Assembly (NCBI GenBank): GCA_963764205.1
Contig: CAVXRN010000002.1
Span: 744,001-808,000, forward strand
From: Chersky-840 sp963764205
Lineage (GTDB): Bacteria; Actinomycetota; Acidimicrobiia; Acidimicrobiales; UBA8190
Direction of reading: 5' to 3'
Length of the DNA: 64,000 nt
Shown piece after piece: positions 53,604 through 61,984 of this stretch. A program made the position numbers and the translations under genes. The notes under the pieces were generated by a model, which saw only the letters and a list, made by a program, of their open reading frames with translations, had not been told where the DNA came from and searched no databases. How positions within the stretch are numbered: position 1 is the stretch's first letter; the number at the start of each line of letters is the position of its first letter.

Positions 53604-54224
53604 ATGGTCCAGCCGCCCCACCCGATGTTCCCTCTGTCGACCGTCCTGTTCCCCCACGAACGGTTGCACCTCCAGGTGTTCGAGCCCCGCTACCGCGCCA
53701 TGGTCTCGGACTGCCTCGCCGGCGACCGCCGTTTCGGCGTGGTCCTCATCGCACGCGGCTCGGAGGTCGGGGGCGGTGACGAGCGCGTCACGCTGGGCAC
53801 GGTCGCCTCGATCGAGAGGGCCGCGCCCCGCAACGACGGCCGGTGGCATCTCGTCGTCGCCGGGACCGGCCTCCTGCGCGTCACGCGCTGGCTGGCCGAC
53901 GACCCCTATCCCCGAGCCCTCGTCGAACCGTGCGACGGGGTCCCGGCCACCGACGGCGACGCGATCGGTGACGCGCAGGTCGAGCTCGGGCGCGTCCGGG
54001 CACTGGTGTCGGAGCTGAGCCAGGCGCCGGCCCCGCCCGACGTCGCCGCGTTGGACGACGACGCCGACGTCGCCCTGTGGCAACTGTGCGCACTGGCGCC
54101 GGTCACGGTCCTGGATCGCCAGCACCTCCTCGAAGCACCCGGGCCCGACGAGCGCGTGGCGCTGCTGCGCGAGCTCGTCGCGGCCGTCGGCGACGACGTC
54201 CGTCGGATCTTGGCCGGGGGTTGA
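53604..54224 (+). CDS. LON peptidase N-terminal (substrate-binding) domain protein
   Basis: 206 residues. MFPLSTVLFPHERLHLQVFEPRY is the opening of the Lon N-terminal domain, here without ATPase or protease parts. Stand-alone forms are common in actinobacteria and cyanobacteria, with poorly known roles in protein quality control. Fold assignment is strong; function is not. CATCCT six bases before the ATG may be its -10 box. Confidence 0.82.
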   Translation: MVQPPHPMFPLSTVLFPHERLHLQVFEPRYRAMVSDCLAGDRRFGVVLIARGSEVGGGDERVTLGTVASIERAAPRNDGRWHLVVAGTGLLRVTRWLADDPYPRALVEPCDGVPATDGDAIGDAQVELGRVRALVSELSQAPAPPDVAALDDDADVALWQLCALAPVTVLDRQHLLEAPGPDERVALLRELVAAVGDDVRRILAGG

Positions 54225-54249
54225 GCGCGCCTGTGCGCGGCGCGCCGCG

Positions 54250-54648
54250 TCAGTCGAGCGCGTTGAGCGCTTGCTGCGCGGCCTGCAGCCGCAACGCCTT
54301 GGCTTGCTCTTCCTCGTCGCGGCGTCGGCGCTCCTCGTCTCGTCGCACCAAGAGCTGACGGTAGCCGTCATTGGCGGTCTCGACACAAGCCCGCACGTAC
54401 TGCACCGCACCTCGGAGGTCCGCCGCCGGCACGGTCCAGTGGATCGTGCCACCGCTGCGGATGTCGGGTGACGGCATCGACACGAAGTCGGCCGAGCCGT
54501 CTCTGTGCACCGTGGCGCTTCGAAACTCACGGGCCCAGTCACTGGGTGGGCGCCGGTTGAGCGACCACACCACCCGCACCTCGTCGCCTTCCACGTCTAC
54601 GGCGTCCTTGCTCGTGATCGCGATCGGCTCCCACGGCAACGCGCTCAT
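54250..54648 (-). CDS. Hypothetical protein with charged coiled-coil C-terminus
   Basis: 132 residues from ATG 54648, with GAGGAGGG as ribosome site. The first 95 residues look like a small beta-rich domain (VRVVWSLNRRPP, GTIHWTVPAADLRG). The end is a charged helix (RRDEERRRRDEEEQAKALRL). I do not recognise it. It converges on the LON gene with a 25-base gap. Confidence 0.6.
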   Translation of the reverse strand: MSALPWEPIAITSKDAVDVEGDEVRVVWSLNRRPPSDWAREFRSATVHRDGSADFVSMPSPDIRSGGTIHWTVPAADLRGAVQYVRACVETANDGYRQLLVRRDEERRRRDEEEQAKALRLQAAQQALNALD

Positions 54649-54798
54649 CCCTCCTCGTATCGGGCTCCTACGAGGTTAACCGAGCACGATGCCACGGGTG
54701 GACCCAGGCCAGGCGTCGACGAGCTCGTCGGGCCCGGAACCCCCCGGGCTCGTCTCCCCCGAACGCTGGCGCCGCTCACCGGGCATCATGGGAGCACT

Positions 54799-55272
54799 GT
54801 GCGAATGGTGCTCGTGCGTCACGGTCACGCCGGGACGAAAGAGGGGTGGGCCGGGGACGACCGGCTTCGACCTCTCGACGCCCGGGGACGACGCCAGGCC
54901 AAACACCTCGTGGACGTGGTCGTCCCCATGCAACCGACCCGGTTGCTCTCGAGCCCGTACCTCCGCTGCCTCGAGACCATGGAACCGATCGCGGCGAAGA
55001 CGGGTCTGGTCGTCGAGGAGGACACCTCGCTCACGCCCGAGAGCGGTGCGCACGCGCTCGAGCGCATCCGGGCGCTGTCGGCATCGGAGTTGTCGAGTCG
55101 TATCGTCCTGTGCACGCACGGGGAGGTGATCGGGGACGTGTTGGCTGTGCTCGCCCGGGAGGACGGCGTCCGGCTCCGTCGGCGACCGCCGGGCCTCAAG
55201 GGGTGCGCGTGGGTGCTCGATTTCCACCGGGACAAGGTGGCGACGGCTCGCTACGTCTCACCGGGCCGATGA
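54799..55272 (+). CDS. Histidine phosphatase family protein (SixA-like)
   Basis: 157 residues from GTG 54799. LVRHGHAG near the N-terminus gives the catalytic Arg-His pair, SSPYLRCLETMEP the second arginine, and LCTHGEV the second histidine. The short length fits SixA-type phosphohistidine phosphatases rather than phosphoglycerate mutases. Natural substrate unknown. Confidence 0.8.
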   Translation: MRMVLVRHGHAGTKEGWAGDDRLRPLDARGRRQAKHLVDVVVPMQPTRLLSSPYLRCLETMEPIAAKTGLVVEEDTSLTPESGAHALERIRALSASELSSRIVLCTHGEVIGDVLAVLAREDGVRLRRRPPGLKGCAWVLDFHRDKVATARYVSPGR

Positions 55273-55333
55273 CGTCCTCAGGGCCCACAGCGTCGGTCCG
55301 CACCGCGTCGTGGTGATGCAGCCCTAGCCGCCG

Positions 55334-57835
55334 ATGGCTCGGGTGCCCGTGGTAGACAGGGCCGCCGTGACCACGCTTCAGAGCCGGCCGGTGGCACGCG
55401 TCCCGGCCCGGGCGGCCCACGCCCGGAGCACGCCGCAGGGCTACCACGTCGAGATACTCCTCGTGAGCTTCGCCGTGCTCCTGATCGAGGTCTGTTACAC
55501 GCGGGTCATCTCGTTCAAGCTGTACTACTACTACACCTACCTCGTGATCGGCCTCGCTCTCCTCGGCCTCGGATCGGGCGGGGTGTTGGTGGCGGTGTCG
55601 CAACGCGTGCGCCAGGCACGGACCAACACCGTGCTCCTGTGGAGCTTCGTCCTCGGTGGCGTGGGGGTGGTCGCGAGCTACGTCGTCGTCGCATACGCGT
55701 CGCTCGACTCGCTGTCCATCTGGGACTACGGATGGGGATCGGTCAAGAGCATGGGGGAGCTCTTCGCCATCTGTGTGTTCATCTTCGTGCCCTTCGTGGC
55801 GCCGGGCGTGATCATCGCCACGCTGTTCGGGCGTCGGCCCGAAGGCGTGTCGAGTCTCTACTTCGCCGACCTCGTCGGCGCGGGACTGGCCTGCGCGCTG
55901 GTCATCTACCTCACCGGCTCGATCGGTCCTCCCGCCGCGATCATGCTCGCCGCTGCGGTCATGTTCTTCGCCGGGACGATCGTCTTGAGCCGCTCGCGGC
56001 CCGCGGCGGTGCCGTTGTTGCTGGTCCTGCTCGCCGCCGCCGTCGTGCTGACCGTCGACCCCAACCTGTTACCCGCACAACGCCTCGACACCACCAAGGT
56101 CAGCTTCAAGGTGGACAAGCCCATCTACTCGGCGTGGAGCTCGATCTTCCGCGTCGACGCCGTGCAGGCGGGTCCCGACGTGCGGGCGCTCTACCACGAC
56201 GGGATCATCGGGTCGGCGATCTATCGATGGAACGGTCACGTGGCCTCGCTCGCCCACTACGACTTCGCTGCTGATCCCCGCGCCTTCCCGTTCGACCTCA
56301 CCACGACCCCACCGCGCCGGGAGGCGATCATCGGGGCCGCCGGGGGTCACGAGGTCCTGGCGTCGTTGTGGTTCGGGGCCAAGCACATCGACGCCGTCGA
56401 GCTCAATCCCGTCACCTATTCGCTCGTGAAGACCACGTTCGCCAACTTCGACGGCCACCTGGCACAGGACCCCGCCGTCAACTACGTGAACGCCGACGGA
56501 CGGTCCTACATGGCTCGGAGCCACACGTCGTACAACCTGATCTGGTATCCCGCCCCCGACAGCTACTCGGCCACCAACGCCGCCACCGCCAGCGCTTTCG
56601 TCCTGTCCGAGAGCTACCTGTACACCACCAACGCCGTGGTGGGGAGCCTGCAGCACCTGACCTCCGACGGCATCTTCGCGGCCCAGTTCGGCGAGATCGA
56701 CTACAAGACCAGTCCCTACCGGACGACCCGGTTCGTGGCGACGGCCCGGCAGGCCCTGGCCGACCTGGGGATCTCCGACCCGAAGGATCACATCCTGGTG
56801 GCGAGCTCTCCCGCTCGCTTCTTCGGGTCCTTCACCTTGTCCACCATCCTCGTCAAGCGTGCACCGTTCACTCCCGCCGAGGTGAACCGCTTCGTCGCCT
56901 CGCTCTCGTCGGTTCCGGGGACGACGCTGCAATACGCGCCGTGGCACCCCGTGGCACCGAGCCCCGTCGACACGGTGGTGACGAGCAGTCCGTCACAGTT
57001 GCGTTCGTTCTACTCGTCCTACCGCTACAACGTGGTCCCCACCACGGACAACGATCCCTACTTCTGGCATTTCGCTCGGTTCGGCACCGTCCTGCGCGAC
57101 TTCTTCCACCCCATCACGAGCACCGACCGCGAGTACCAGGTGGGCGAGCGCGTCCTCGTGCTCCTGTTGGTGGTGGCCGTGGTGATCTCGGCGCTGTTCC
57201 TGCTCCTTCCCTTCGTCGCCATCCGGTCGACGTGGCGGCGGCTCCCGGGGAAATGGATCTCGGCGCTGTTCTTCGCCTCTATCGGGTTCGGCTTCATGTT
57301 CTTCGAGGTGACCCTGATGCAGCTGCTCAACCTGTTCCTCGGGTACCCGACCTACGCCTTGACCGTCACGTTGATGTCGCTCCTGGTGTTCACCGGGCTC
57401 GGGGCGCTGCTGAGCCCGAGGCTGGGGAACCGGCGACGGACCGTCCCGACCCTCTTGCTGGCGATCATCGGGCTCACCGTCTTCTACGCGCTCGGCCTGA
57501 CACCGCTGACCGACGGGCTCCTCGGGCTTCCCATGGCCGCCCGCGTGCCCATCGCCTTCGCCCTGCTGGCGCCGTTGGGCCTGTGTCTCGGGATGTTCAT
57601 GCCGCTCGGGGTCCGGGCCGTGTCCACCATGAGCGACGCGCGCCGCGAGTACGTGGCGTGGGGCTGGGCGGTGAACGGGTTCTCGTCGGTGGTGGGGGCG
57701 GTCCTGGCGACGCTGCTGTCCATGACCTTCGGGTTCCACGACGTGCTGTGGCTCGGTCTCGCCGCCTACCTGGTCGCCCTCCTGGCCTGGCTGCGCCTGG
57801 TCCGTCGGGCCGGGTCCACGGTGCCAGCCACCTGA
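55334..57835 (+). CDS. Membrane-embedded spermidine-synthase-like protein
   Basis: 833 residues. About seven helices (40-255) precede a cytoplasmic or external SAM-like Rossmann domain (about 260-580) with IIGAAGGHEVLASLWFGA and IDAVELNPVTYSLV, the spermidine synthase motif region. Five or six more helices finish the protein. Such fusions are widespread and mostly of unknown role; polyamine synthesis is not proven. GTG 55367, eight bases after a TAGACA box, is an alternative start. It stands alone in a region without glycan genes. Confidence 0.72.
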   Translation: MARVPVVDRAAVTTLQSRPVARVPARAAHARSTPQGYHVEILLVSFAVLLIEVCYTRVISFKLYYYYTYLVIGLALLGLGSGGVLVAVSQRVRQARTNTVLLWSFVLGGVGVVASYVVVAYASLDSLSIWDYGWGSVKSMGELFAICVFIFVPFVAPGVIIATLFGRRPEGVSSLYFADLVGAGLACALVIYLTGSIGPPAAIMLAAAVMFFAGTIVLSRSRPAAVPLLLVLLAAAVVLTVDPNLLPAQRLDTTKVSFKVDKPIYSAWSSIFRVDAVQAGPDVRALYHDGIIGSAIYRWNGHVASLAHYDFAADPRAFPFDLTTTPPRREAIIGAAGGHEVLASLWFGAKHIDAVELNPVTYSLVKTTFANFDGHLAQDPAVNYVNADGRSYMARSHTSYNLIWYPAPDSYSATNAATASAFVLSESYLYTTNAVVGSLQHLTSDGIFAAQFGEIDYKTSPYRTTRFVATARQALADLGISDPKDHILVASSPARFFGSFTLSTILVKRAPFTPAEVNRFVASLSSVPGTTLQYAPWHPVAPSPVDTVVTSSPSQLRSFYSSYRYNVVPTTDNDPYFWHFARFGTVLRDFFHPITSTDREYQVGERVLVLLLVVAVVISALFLLLPFVAIRSTWRRLPGKWISALFFASIGFGFMFFEVTLMQLLNLFLGYPTYALTVTLMSLLVFTGLGALLSPRLGNRRRTVPTLLLAIIGLTVFYALGLTPLTDGLLGLPMAARVPIAFALLAPLGLCLGMFMPLGVRAVSTMSDARREYVAWGWAVNGFSSVVGAVLATLLSMTFGFHDVLWLGLAAYLVALLAWLRLVRRAGSTVPAT

Positions 57836-58219
57836 GGGCCAGCCACCCCGGGGCCGGCCACCCGAGAGACGGGGCACGCCGTCGGGTGCTCGGCGTGACC
57901 GTTACCATGTGCCGGCATGACGACGTCGCCCGACAGTCATTCAGCACGCGCATGACCTGGCAGATCCCAGCAAGGGGCCGGGGCGGGGCACCACAGCGGA
58001 CCGCACGACAGAAGGCGGGAGCCGAAGCTCCCGCCTTCTGCCCATCATCCCCAGTGCAGGACGCCGGGGGACGATACCGCTACCTGATCGCTGGTGGCAC
58101 CCCATACGTTACAGAGCGCGCCCGACTACACCTGCTCCGATCCCCGTTCGATCCGGCGATGGTCGCCATCCGATGACCGGGCGGGTTCCAGGCCGGCGTC
58201 CCGGGTCGACGTCGCTGCC
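57836..58219. other. Non-coding stretch with a probable 303-bp insertion between 21-bp direct repeats
   Basis: No gene seen. A 21-bp sequence beginning CATGACGACGTCGCCC occurs at 57916-57936 and again, unchanged, at 58219-58239. Both include an ATG and the first six codons of the methyltransferase that follows. The first copy has TACCAT eight bases before its ATG, as expected for a leaderless promoter, but its frame stops after 12 residues. The second copy begins the real gene. The DNA between them includes a strong hairpin. It looks as if about 280 bp was inserted after the start of the gene, duplicating the target. Confidence 0.6.
58009..58040. terminator. 14-bp perfect hairpin, probable terminator
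   Basis: CAGAAGGCGGGAGC (58009-58022), loop CGAA, then GCTCCCGCCTTCTG (58027-58040). The stem is perfect and GC-rich with no long T run after it, as in many actinobacterial terminators. It could work in both directions. Confidence 0.7.
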
Positions 58220-59098
58220 ATGACGACGTCGCCCGACAGGGCGGGGCCGTCTCTCGCCCGGTCGGACAGCGAGGGACTGCGCCGTTCGGTCGAGCTGTTC
58301 CGCGCCTTTCGCGTCGAACAGACCGACCCCGACCACTTCTACCGGATCCAGGCGGCCGACTCCGTGGACCAATTGCGGCGGTGGGCGGAGGTGGACGGGC
58401 AGCTCGTCGTGGACGTGGGCGGCGGGGCGGGATACTTCACCGAAGCCTTCGCCGCGGCAGGGGCGCGCTGCATCCTGGTCGAGCCCGGAGCGGCGCGGCC
58501 CGAGGAGCCCGGCCACCACGACGCGGTGCTCCCCGGTGACGCCGCCCTCTCGCCCCAGGACGCGGCGGAACAGGCTCGGCGCGAGCGGCACCGCCGCGCC
58601 GTGATGCCCGGGCGACTGGCCCCGGGGCGGACGGTCGCCGGCGACGGGAACCAGCTCCCGCTCCGCGACGGCCTCGTCGACGTGGCGTTCTCGTCGAACG
58701 TGCTCGAGCACGTCCCCGATCCGCCCCGCTTCCTCGACGAGGCGATCCGCGTCACACGGCCGGGAGGCATCATCTACCTCTCCTTCACCGCCTGGTACTC
58801 GCCCTGGGGCGGGCACGAGACGGCTCCGTGGCACTACCTCGGGGGGTACCGCGCCGCGCAGCGCTACGAGCGACGGCACGGCCGACCCCCGGGGAACCGG
58901 TTCGGGTCCTCGCTCTTCGCCTGCCACGTGGGCCCCACCTTGCGCCTGGCCCGCTCGCATCCCGGCGTCGATGTGGTGGCGGCCTTGCCTCGGTACTACC
59001 CCGACTGGATGCGCTGGCTCATCGAGGTCCCCGCGCTGCGAGAGCTGGCGACGTGGAACCTTCTGCTCGTGCTGCGGCGCCGGCAGCCCATCACGTGA
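58220..59098 (+). CDS. Class I SAM-dependent methyltransferase
   Basis: 292 residues from ATG 58220. VVDVGGGAGYFTEAFAAAG is motif I (near 62-80), LVEPG motif II and SSNVLEHVPDPPRF the acidic post-motif. The segment with ETAPWHYLGGYRAAQRYERR is typical of relatives in glycan clusters. The ATG lies in the second copy of a 21-bp direct repeat, so the present promoter may differ from the original. The glycosyltransferase gene begins about 40 bases after its stop. Confidence 0.8.
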   Translation: MTTSPDRAGPSLARSDSEGLRRSVELFRAFRVEQTDPDHFYRIQAADSVDQLRRWAEVDGQLVVDVGGGAGYFTEAFAAAGARCILVEPGAARPEEPGHHDAVLPGDAALSPQDAAEQARRERHRRAVMPGRLAPGRTVAGDGNQLPLRDGLVDVAFSSNVLEHVPDPPRFLDEAIRVTRPGGIIYLSFTAWYSPWGGHETAPWHYLGGYRAAQRYERRHGRPPGNRFGSSLFACHVGPTLRLARSHPGVDVVAALPRYYPDWMRWLIEVPALRELATWNLLLVLRRRQPIT

Positions 59099-59138
59099 GC
59101 TCGGGGGGCGCGTCGACGAGCGCTCCGAGCCCGGTCGA

Positions 59139-60506
59139 GTGCCGGTGGCCACGAGCGACCGCGGCGCCGACGACCTCGAGCAACGATTCTCGCCACCGAC
59201 CTCCACCCGCCGCGACAATCGGCGCTTTTGGACCTGGCTCGGCGCCATCACGCTCATCGGTTTCGGGATCAGGCTGGCCACGGTCCTCGGACGTCCCGAT
59301 CGCAAGCCCGGTGGGGACGCGTACTACTTCCACGCCGCGGCCAACTTGCTGGTCGAGGGGCACGGGTTCATCGACCCGTGGGACTACGGGCGCCACCCCG
59401 CGCAGATCGTCCAGATCGCCGACTGGCCCCCGTTGTTCGTCTTCGTGCTGGCTGCCGCGTCGGTGGTCGGGTTGAAGTCGTTCTTCGCGCACCGAGTCTG
59501 GTGCTGCGTCATCGGTGCCGCCGCGGTGACCGTGTGCGGGCTCACCGGTCGCGAGGTGGCGGGGCGTCGAGCCGGCCTACTCGCCGCATTCCTCGTGGCG
59601 GTCTACCCGAACATCTGGATGAGCGACGAGCTGGCGTTGTCGGAGACGCTCACCCCGCTCCTGGTCGCGGTCGTCTTGCTGTGCGCCTATCGCTTCTGGA
59701 AGAAGCCCGACATGCGCCGCATGGTGCTTCTCGGGGCCGTGGCGGGCCTCGCCATGCTGGGCCGCGACGAGCTCGCCTTGCTGGTCCCGTTGATCCTGAT
59801 CCCTCTGGCGCTCGGCGCCCCCCTGCGGTGGCGCGCCCGCCTGACCCTCGCGGCCACGGGCACCGTGGTGGCGCTGGCGGTCATCGCTCCGTGGGTGGGC
59901 TACAACATGAGCCGCTTCGAGAAGCCCACCTACATCAGCTCGGGCCTCGGGATCACCATGGCGTCTGCCAACTGCAATGCCACGTGGTCAGGCACGTTCG
60001 AGGGCTATTGGTCGTTGCGCTGCGGCCTCGATGCGCCGATCGACCCCCACGCCGACCGTTCGGTCCAGTCTGCCCAGGCCCAGGCGTACGCGTTGCACTA
60101 CATCCGCGCCCACAGCGGCCGGTTTTGGCGCGTCGAGTTGGCGCGCCTCGGGCGCGCCTTCGGTGCGTTCCACCCGCTGTACCAGATCGACCTCGACTAC
60201 TACGTCGAGACGCGCCCGTACCACTGGGCGCTCGTGGGCCTCGGTATGTACTACGCGCTCTTCGCACTGGCGCTCGGGGGCACCGTGGTACTGCGCCGGC
60301 GGCGTGTCCCGGTCTTCCCGCTGTGGGCGCTCGGCCTCGACGTCGTGGCCACGGTCCTCCTCAGCTTCGGCAACACCCGGTACCGGACCTCGTTCGAGGT
60401 GGCACTCGCCCTGCTCGCCGCGGTGCAGCTCGATGTGTTCTGGGCCATGGCACGACGCGCGGGCCCACCCGCCGACGTGGTCGAGGGGCGCCCGCGCCGA
60501 ACCTGA
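59139..60506 (+). CDS. GT39/ArnT-like integral membrane glycosyltransferase
   Basis: 455 residues from GTG 59139 (GTG 59145 also possible). About ten helices. The first external loop holds KPGGDAYYFHAAANLLVEGH with the conserved acidic residue of GT-C enzymes. SDELALSETL and MLGRDELALLVPL are also typical. Such proteins take a sugar from a polyprenyl phosphate and attach it to a glycan or protein outside the membrane. The GT2 at 6404 could make the donor (inference). Confidence 0.8.
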   Translation: MPVATSDRGADDLEQRFSPPTSTRRDNRRFWTWLGAITLIGFGIRLATVLGRPDRKPGGDAYYFHAAANLLVEGHGFIDPWDYGRHPAQIVQIADWPPLFVFVLAAASVVGLKSFFAHRVWCCVIGAAAVTVCGLTGREVAGRRAGLLAAFLVAVYPNIWMSDELALSETLTPLLVAVVLLCAYRFWKKPDMRRMVLLGAVAGLAMLGRDELALLVPLILIPLALGAPLRWRARLTLAATGTVVALAVIAPWVGYNMSRFEKPTYISSGLGITMASANCNATWSGTFEGYWSLRCGLDAPIDPHADRSVQSAQAQAYALHYIRAHSGRFWRVELARLGRAFGAFHPLYQIDLDYYVETRPYHWALVGLGMYYALFALALGGTVVLRRRRVPVFPLWALGLDVVATVLLSFGNTRYRTSFEVALALLAAVQLDVFWAMARRAGPPADVVEGRPRRT

Positions 60507-60512
60507 CGGCGC

Positions 60513-61796
60513 TCAGTCGGCGACGGGCGCGCCAACGACGGGCGCGGTGACCGGCGCGGCGGGTGCGGTGGGTCTCCGACGGGAACGCGGGGAGCCCCGC
60601 CACCACCCCAAGCGGTCCTTGAGCCCGAGGATGGGCCGCTCCACCACGACGTAGCTGATGGTGGCCGTGACCACCGACAAGCCCATCACGACACCGAAGA
60701 GCGTGGGCAGCGGGATCCGGAAGAGCTCCCCGGTCCAACGGATGTACATGTCGACCCAGGCCTGGTGCCACAGGTAGATGCCGTAGGAGATGAGGCCGAG
60801 GGCCGCCACGGGCTTGAAGCGGAGCAGCCACCGGATGGTCCCTTTGTGTTGCGGGCCGAAGACCGCGGGCAACAGGACGAAGAACGCGAACAGGCCATAC
60901 AGCACCTGCAGCTCCACGCCCCGACCGGGCGTGTTGTGCTCGAGCGGGTCGCGCGAGATCCCCACATGGGCCGTCGCCCACAACGCCCCGAGCGCCACCG
61001 CCCAGCTGAGCCAGGGGACGACCGGGTGCCACAACCACCGGGGCGTGACGCGGCGATGGGCGAGCCAACTGCTCAGAACCGCCAGGAGCATCCCCAACGC
61101 GAACAGGTCCAAGCACGACGGCAGCCATTGGAGCATCACGTACGACAGGTGGGTGTGCAGGTGCAGCAGCCAGAAGCGCAGGCTCAGCCCCGTCACGTAG
61201 AGCCCCGCCAGGGCGATCAGCTCGCGGGCCAGCTGATGGCGGTCCGAACGGCGACCGCGCACCACGACAAAGGCGAACAGGGGGAGGAACAGATAGAAGG
61301 CCAGCTCGGTGCACAACGACCACGCCTGGGTGATCCCGGTCAGCGCGTGGGAGGGGAAGTACAGCTGCAGGAGGCCGAGGTAGATCAGCAACGAGCGCCA
61401 ACCCGGGTGCACGTGCGTGTCGATGTGCATCACGTAGTTCGTGACGAGGAACGCCAGCCAGTAGGCGGGCATGATGCGCAGGAGCCGTCGCACCCAGAAC
61501 CTGCCGACGGCGGGGGCGGCTCCGCCCGCGATGTGCGACGCCGCGAACGGCCGGTACAGGAGAAAGCCCGAGATCAAGAAGAACACCGCCACACCGACTT
61601 CCATCCGCGCCGTATAGATGCCCGCCGAGGACCGTCCGGTGAAGCCCGACGCAAACGACGTGTGCACCAGGACCACCAGGACGGCGGCCAGGGCCCGGAG
61701 CCCGTCGAAGCAGGGGAAGTGCCGAGGTCGAGTCGACGCCGCTTCCTGCACCGCCGTTGGAGAACGCCGCCCTCGGCGCACGGCCCGCCCGTGCAA
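60513..61796 (-). CDS. Acyltransferase family 3 membrane protein
   Basis: About 427 residues with around ten helices. FDGLRALAAVLVVLVHTSFA and FFLISGFLLYRPF are the acyltransferase-3 signatures, and YGIYLWHQAWVDM the C-terminal one. Members add acetyl or other acyl groups to surface sugars. Start uncertain: TTG 61796 or GTG 61781 in this frame. A promoter-like TACGTT and ATG 61947 lie upstream in another frame that reads a repetitive acidic head (LDESALDESVLD). 61947-60513 is 1435 bases, 3n+1, so this may be another +1 frameshift. Confidence 0.8.
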   Translation of the reverse strand: MHGRAVRRGRRSPTAVQEAASTRPRHFPCFDGLRALAAVLVVLVHTSFASGFTGRSSAGIYTARMEVGVAVFFLISGFLLYRPFAASHIAGGAAPAVGRFWVRRLLRIMPAYWLAFLVTNYVMHIDTHVHPGWRSLLIYLGLLQLYFPSHALTGITQAWSLCTELAFYLFLPLFAFVVVRGRRSDRHQLARELIALAGLYVTGLSLRFWLLHLHTHLSYVMLQWLPSCLDLFALGMLLAVLSSWLAHRRVTPRWLWHPVVPWLSWAVALGALWATAHVGISRDPLEHNTPGRGVELQVLYGLFAFFVLLPAVFGPQHKGTIRWLLRFKPVAALGLISYGIYLWHQAWVDMYIRWTGELFRIPLPTLFGVVMGLSVVTATISYVVVERPILGLKDRLGWWRGSPRSRRRPTAPAAPVTAPVVGAPVAD

Positions 61797-61984
61797 TGCC
61801 CCCCGGCGCGATGTCCCGGTCGCGCGATGCCCCGGTGCGAGGAGCCCCCGTCTGCGATGTCCTGGTATCGGATGTGTCGAGGACTGACTCGTCGAGGGCT
61901 GACTCGTCGAGGGCCTCGGGCGCGGGAGCAGGCGCGACGTCGACCATCAACCGATCGAACGTAGCACGGTGGTCGCGTCGTGGG

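Noticed and set aside
58130..58165. GTTCGATCC as part of a tRNA T-arm
   Set aside because: The flanking 5-base stem has a C-C mismatch, and no matching acceptor stem or D-arm lies at the right distance on either strand.
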